Assembly: GCA_029945375.1 (NCBI GenBank)
Contig: CM057064.1
Coordinates: 1,550,001-1,614,000, forward strand
Reading direction: 5' to 3'
Source of the DNA: Agaricus subrufescens
Lineage: Eukaryota; Basidiomycota; Agaricomycetes; Agaricales; Agaricaceae
Length of the DNA: 64,000 nt
Each line of letters starts with the position of its first letter. Within the stretch, counting starts at the first letter, position 1. A program made the translations under genes and the position numbers. Below the pieces are notes generated by a model. It made no database searches and was not told the DNA's origin. It worked only from the letters and a program-made list of their open reading frames with translations. Below are positions 59,601 to 64,000 of this stretch, in pieces.

Positions 59601-62600
59601 TTGAGGATACTGGAAACCTTGGCCTGAAACAACACTTGGCTCTTGAACTGCCACACTTCGGCCCAATAAGTATGTAGGCGAGCGACGTTCTCTCGTCCTT
59701 TGGCCGAGATTGTGCCTGATATGTTTCCCGCCATACTATTCAGCCGATGGCGGAGAACATGTGTTATGAAATTATAGTCATTTCCTGTCATCATTCGCTC
59801 AAGCAGGTGATGGAGAGAAAGCTCAACCGATAGTTGTCCATGTTCTTCTTGTCGCAATAGGGTGGAGGTATTTTCAATAGCGACAGGATCGACGGGTGCA
59901 TCGGGAACGAGGAGTTCTAGCAGGGCGGTGCCGACGGCCACCCAGGCGCAACCGAGTCGATATAGTTTTTGTTCAGTCGTGTGATGTGGCAGTAATCGCA
60001 ATGGCTCAAGATGGAACTGGAGAATCCGCAATGGAGGTGTCAAATCAGTGAACGAGTGAAGGGCATCGAGGGCAGAATCTACGCTGGGAAGCGATTGTGT
60101 GGAGAGCGTTGGAATATGTTCATCATGCGAGCTTAGAGATTTGGCCAGCTGCGTGTTCAACATCAAAATAAGGAACGAAAGATGGTAGGGTAATTACATA
60201 CCATCGAAATTACTGAAGAAAACAAGGACTCTAATCTATTTTGCCTCGTCATGTAACCATCTGTCAATGTGGCGTCCAAGTGAAGATTAATTTCCCGTTC
60301 ATATGCACTAGTCGATTTGAGGCCAAATTGTTTTGGGTTACTATCGGGATACGAGTCAGTGATTTAATGTAACAGATGTTTCTCTTAAATTACCAGAGTG
60401 CAATTGTCCGGATCAGTTGAGATGGTGTCAACATATGGTCCACGCCAGATTCATGCTAAGTCGTGTCAGAAGTGAAATTGTGCGCCAAGGAATCTTACAC
60501 GTACGATACGTGGTGAATCAAACAATGACTCCATCCACATTGAGAGACACTGGGTAAATTTTGCAAGTGCACCTAGATAATTGGTTAATTCATTAGCAAA
60601 GGGTCTGGGAGAAACAGGTACCTGACTCGGCTTCGAGGGTCCATGACAATTGCTGAAACGCAACATAGCGTGACACTGGCTCTCCAGAAAAGCGGCACAC
60701 AAGGTCAAGGAACTTCTCTAGCTGCGTAATGCTCAGGCTCCCATTGTGATTGGTTTGAGAGAAATTACTTACTGATCCATGATCTAGGGGTTCTGAAAGT
60801 ATGTTCAAAGTGAGCATCTTGGGCGTCATGTCTATTGTGCCCAGAAATTCCGAAGATTCTGTCCATTGTTGATTCTCAGATGGGATATCAGAAGAGGTGG
60901 TTGAATCCTTAGATGCCTTATCCAGTGTCAACAATATATCTTCAAATTGGACTTCGTGCTCAGAATTTTCAGTAGCGAGTTGCATCGTTGATGCAAATCG
61001 AAGAGCCTGTCGTCGAAAGTCTAAAATTAGGCCTGTGAGCAGGGTGCCAAGTAATCATGAAACGTTGAGCCTTACCTGGTTGTAGGTTGGTTGTATTATC
61101 CAGAAGCCGAGTAACAGCCTCTGTTTGAACTCGTCGAGAGTTATTTATCAGTAGTGCGTCTTTACAGTTCCACCGCAGCCACAAGTCTACAAGGGCGATG
61201 CCTGAAGAAGGTGACGTGATCTCTTCCAGACGGTACGCATCAGCAGAAAGGGAAAGGAGCTGTGGTGGTGCGTCATTTAACACATCTCTGATCATGCGAA
61301 CTACTACTCGAACTGCAGAGTGATCAAGAAGGGCCTGTGATGAAACAGTATGAAGGTACCGCGCGCATTTGCTCAGGACGAGAACCAAGGGTAATGAATT
61401 CTGAATGAACAGATTCAATGTTGTCCAATGTATATTTCGACCAGACACTTACTAGTAAGTCGACAAGGTCGGTATCAGAAGAGAGCAGATGTAAAATGTG
61501 TTCGTTGAGGCGAGATAACTGGTTCAAGAAAGTTCTGACTCCTTGGCGTATCCTTTCGGTCATTTGAGTTGTTGTATGAGACTCGCGAATTTCTGAGCCT
61601 ATAGTTTTACGTTGGAGGAATACGGCTGCGATGAAGTCTAGAATGTGTAAGACTGCGCCTGCATCAGACTCAACGGGGCTTCTTGACAACTCTTTGATAA
61701 AGTCGTCCATAGCCTGTTTCAAATGGTAAGACACGTACGTATTTATGTAAATGGAAAACACCCGACCTGGGTAGAAAGGATTTCAGACGAATATTTTCTC
61801 ACTCGCGTTGAAATCTCTTTAATGCGATTGATGATGGATGATGATGGGAGGCTTGACAATAAATTCACGAAAGCATGAAAATATTCCTTCCGATCTCCAC
61901 TCATACCTTCACATGTGTCCAGAACTCGACGAAAGTACGGGAAATATGCAGGGTGGAAAGTACGGCATAAGAAGAAAGTCGATGCGTTAAGATATATATC
62001 ATTTGAGGCGATAAGGTACAAGGGGAAGCGATCCATTACGTTGGATAGAGGGGCAAACTGGTTGAGTAATCGTCCCGAAGAAGTAGCAACCTTTTCTCGT
62101 TGGTACAAGCATTCCATTATGCCTCTCCTTGAAGACATATGATTCAATGAAAGTAGGTTTGCGTGCTCAGTACGGGTCTGAAGGCGAGGAAGGCGCAAAT
62201 GATCCAAAATCACCAGATAGTCATCGGGAAGGATGCCTAAGGGAACGAAGATCTCGATACCTCGGTTTCGCATTGCCCTTGACAGTTCACCATGTTGAGG
62301 ATCGACAGTCATGAATAACCGGAAATTAGAGTGTGGTTTAATGACCTCGACCGCGCCCTGCACCAGACCACGTTCATTCAAAGACAGTTGGCCGTTGGGT
62401 TCACAGAGGGAATTAAGGCGATCCAATACAGAAGGATTGCAGAGATTAGCGCCATCCAGAAGTAACCATTTACCTTGACGCATTGCTTGGACCAAGGGTC
62501 CATCTATCCATTCGAAACGCCCTACCGATGATGATTGCAAGAGGACTTTGATGCGCTCTTGAAATACCGTGGTGTCACGGTGGTCCCTAAGGTGGGAAAG

Positions 62601-64000
62601 AAAGTCGGAAGACTGTTCCAGTAAAGTAACAATCGTTCCTTGGGTGAGGGGCCGGGATACCGCTAAATTCAATGAGTCTCGCATGGATATAAGATTTTGT
62701 AGCCCCTCGGCCGGTTTCGGATTCCGAAAGATTTCTTCGGCCAGCTGCAAAACGTCACGGATGAGATCGGTTGCTTGCGCCCGAACGTCAACCTGTTCAA
62801 AGCTGCCAATTATATCCATTGTGTCCGTGGCGCTATTGATAGAAATCTCGCAAAGCGGATTGCCTGTAAAGTTAGCCATGGCCCGAATCAAGTGGGACTT
62901 ACCACTGTCGCGGGGACCAGTGACGATAGCTAGCCAGTTTTGTGAGATACAGTCGCCAAGCGTCTCTAAAGGTGCAGTTTGGAACTTGAGAAGGCGTTCG
63001 GGTCGAGCACAGGCTGAGAAATTAAGGCGCAGAGTCATGAAATGCCCAATTTCTAGCTGCGAGGGGGAGAAGTATGAAGGAGGGGCTTGTTCAATTGAGG
63101 AACCCGAAGTAGAAAAGATAGCGTCGAAAAGGTCTTGAACATGACGGCGGTCTTCATTGCAGCGAAATCGTTGGAGGTATACGCCCCGAAGGAAGGAGAT
63201 AGGTGCTCTATCACGATACGAACTCATAAGGCGGCCCCATCGTATGACATCACGAAGATTAAATTCCCAAGGTGCGCCAACACGGCCAAATATTTTTCGA
63301 TGTGTGACCTCGTCGTTAAGATTGCTATTAAAAGCGATCATGGCAGAGAGAACGTTTTCATCCATATCCGGGAACATGTGCTGGCAAACCAAATTGAGGT
63401 CTGCAGAAGTGAGTTCTTCGATGTAGACTTTCGTAAAGCGGTTGACAAATGATTTGGGTAATCCTTTGCGGCCACCTCCTTGATTTATGGGATTTTGCGC
63501 TGCGAAGATTCGAAATGATGGATGACAAGTGAATGATTTGTTCAACTCCGGAATATAGACTGTTCCTCGATGATCAAGAACAGCATTAAGGCCCTCAAGT
63601 ACAGTTTGAGGAGCCAAGTTCATTTCGTCGAGGAGTACCCAGTAGCCATTCTGTAATGCCTTGAGAAATTCTGCATCTCTCCAAGCAAACTCGCCTGGTG
63701 AACCGCCCTCGACGGGGAGGTCGGAACCAAAGAGGTCGATTAGATCAGTTTGGTCAGATAGATTGATGCGGCAAAGATGGTGACCAGAGATGTTTGCGAG
63801 AGCTGTTACCAAACTCGTTTTTCCGACTCCCGGACTACCCTCGAGGAGAATAGGCTTTGATAGTTGACAAGCACGCAAGATACGCATAGCGTTACTCTGT
63901 GACGTTGGGGCAGTCAGATTGAAGATCTGAGGCTGCGCCTCGAGGGGTCCTTTCTTGACCGCAAACGAGCCGAGCTGAACATATTGGGCGGGGTCGAAAA
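53637..64000 (-). CDS. MDN1: Midasin (Rea1/Mdn1), 5' partial
   Basis: Twelve visible exons (61767 to beyond 64000, 61453-61713, 61076-61400, 60773-61020, 60622-60721, 60499-60572, 60394-60455, 60202-60340, 57285-60148, 56910-57235, 55222-56854, 53637-55173) give the last ~3,266 residues; yeast Rea1 has 4,910. The visible start holds two AAA+ modules, probably AAA5 (LLEGSPGVGKTSLV, WVLLDEMNLAP, RIFAAQNP) and AAA6 (GPRDSGKSHLIRAM, LLLDGANLCNPSVLDRLNSL). A long helical linker follows, then a Asp/Glu-rich region (about 55230-56300) and the C-terminal MIDAS domain (ILIAIDDSRSM, the DxSxS metal site). Midasin pulls Rsa4 and Ytm1 off pre-60S particles during ribosome maturation. The AAA P-loop of the first module and Walker B are intact. 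Confidence 0.95.

Overview
The window is nuclear DNA of a filamentous basidiomycete, most likely Agaricomycotina. Genes are dense and intron-rich, with introns mostly 45-60 nt, strict GT-AG plus two probable GC-AG introns, and several microexons. Typical fungal families are present, including THI4 with a suicide cysteine, chorismate mutase, midasin, dynactin p62, an HSL-type esterase and a fungal wax-synthase-like acyltransferase. I see no bacterial, viral or transposon gene, no CRISPR array, and no tRNA or rRNA that I could recognise by eye. The species cannot be told from the sequence alone. Gene models below were spliced by hand from reading frames, splice sites and family motifs. Almost every exon set closes in frame, but none has been tested against RNA.

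Layout. 1-2157: 3' part of a transcription factor with two Zn2Cys6 clusters (+). 3565-5995: divergent septin (+). 6347-7487: chorismate mutase ARO7 (-). 9181-10358: thiamine thiazole synthase THI4 (+). 10733-11767: intronless hypothetical (-). 12458-14658: AidB-like acyl-CoA dehydrogenase (-), divergent over 146 bp from 14805-16266, a CTD-kinase cyclin of CTK2 type (+). 16485-18101: MBOAT/wax-synthase-like membrane protein (+). 18309-19113: ABM-domain protein (-). 20360-21598: HSL-type alpha/beta hydrolase (+). 21872-23470: DHHC palmitoyltransferase (-, start at 23347), sharing a 185-bp divergent promoter with 23533-24768, a thioesterase-like protein (+). 25745-26606: small mitochondrial lipoyl-like protein lacking the lipoyl lysine (+). 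26812-28322: RAD1 of the 9-1-1 clamp (-). 29799-31715: dynactin p62 (+). 31981-32985: two-TM hypothetical (+). 33443-35167: arrestin-like protein (+). 36722-38983: membrane-anchored aspartic protease (+). 39614-40734: heme oxygenase (-). 42982-44713: two-finger CCCH protein (-). 46855-48373: PA-TM-RING ubiquitin ligase (-). 50078-51185: Ysc84/SH3YL1-type protein (+). 51365-53470: ENPP-type phosphodiesterase (-). 53637 to the right edge: midasin MDN1 (-), the C-terminal ~3,266 residues.

There is no operon logic; the genes are mostly independent housekeeping functions (aromatic amino acids, thiamine, ribosome maturation, DNA damage clamp, dynein adaptor, transcription elongation kinase). Loose themes are membrane-protein turnover and sorting. 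A two-TM protein, an arrestin-like protein and a membrane protease that sit next to each other all carry PPxY motifs. The RING ligase and the ENPP enzyme carry acidic di-leucine signals.

I did not find a clearly new biological system. The points most worth a second look are: intron position shared by the two zinc clusters of the transcription factor; the lysine-less lipoyl domain; a RING-H2 missing one zinc ligand; catalytic motifs encoded on 14-nt microexons; and direct repeats plus a hairpin upstream of THI4.
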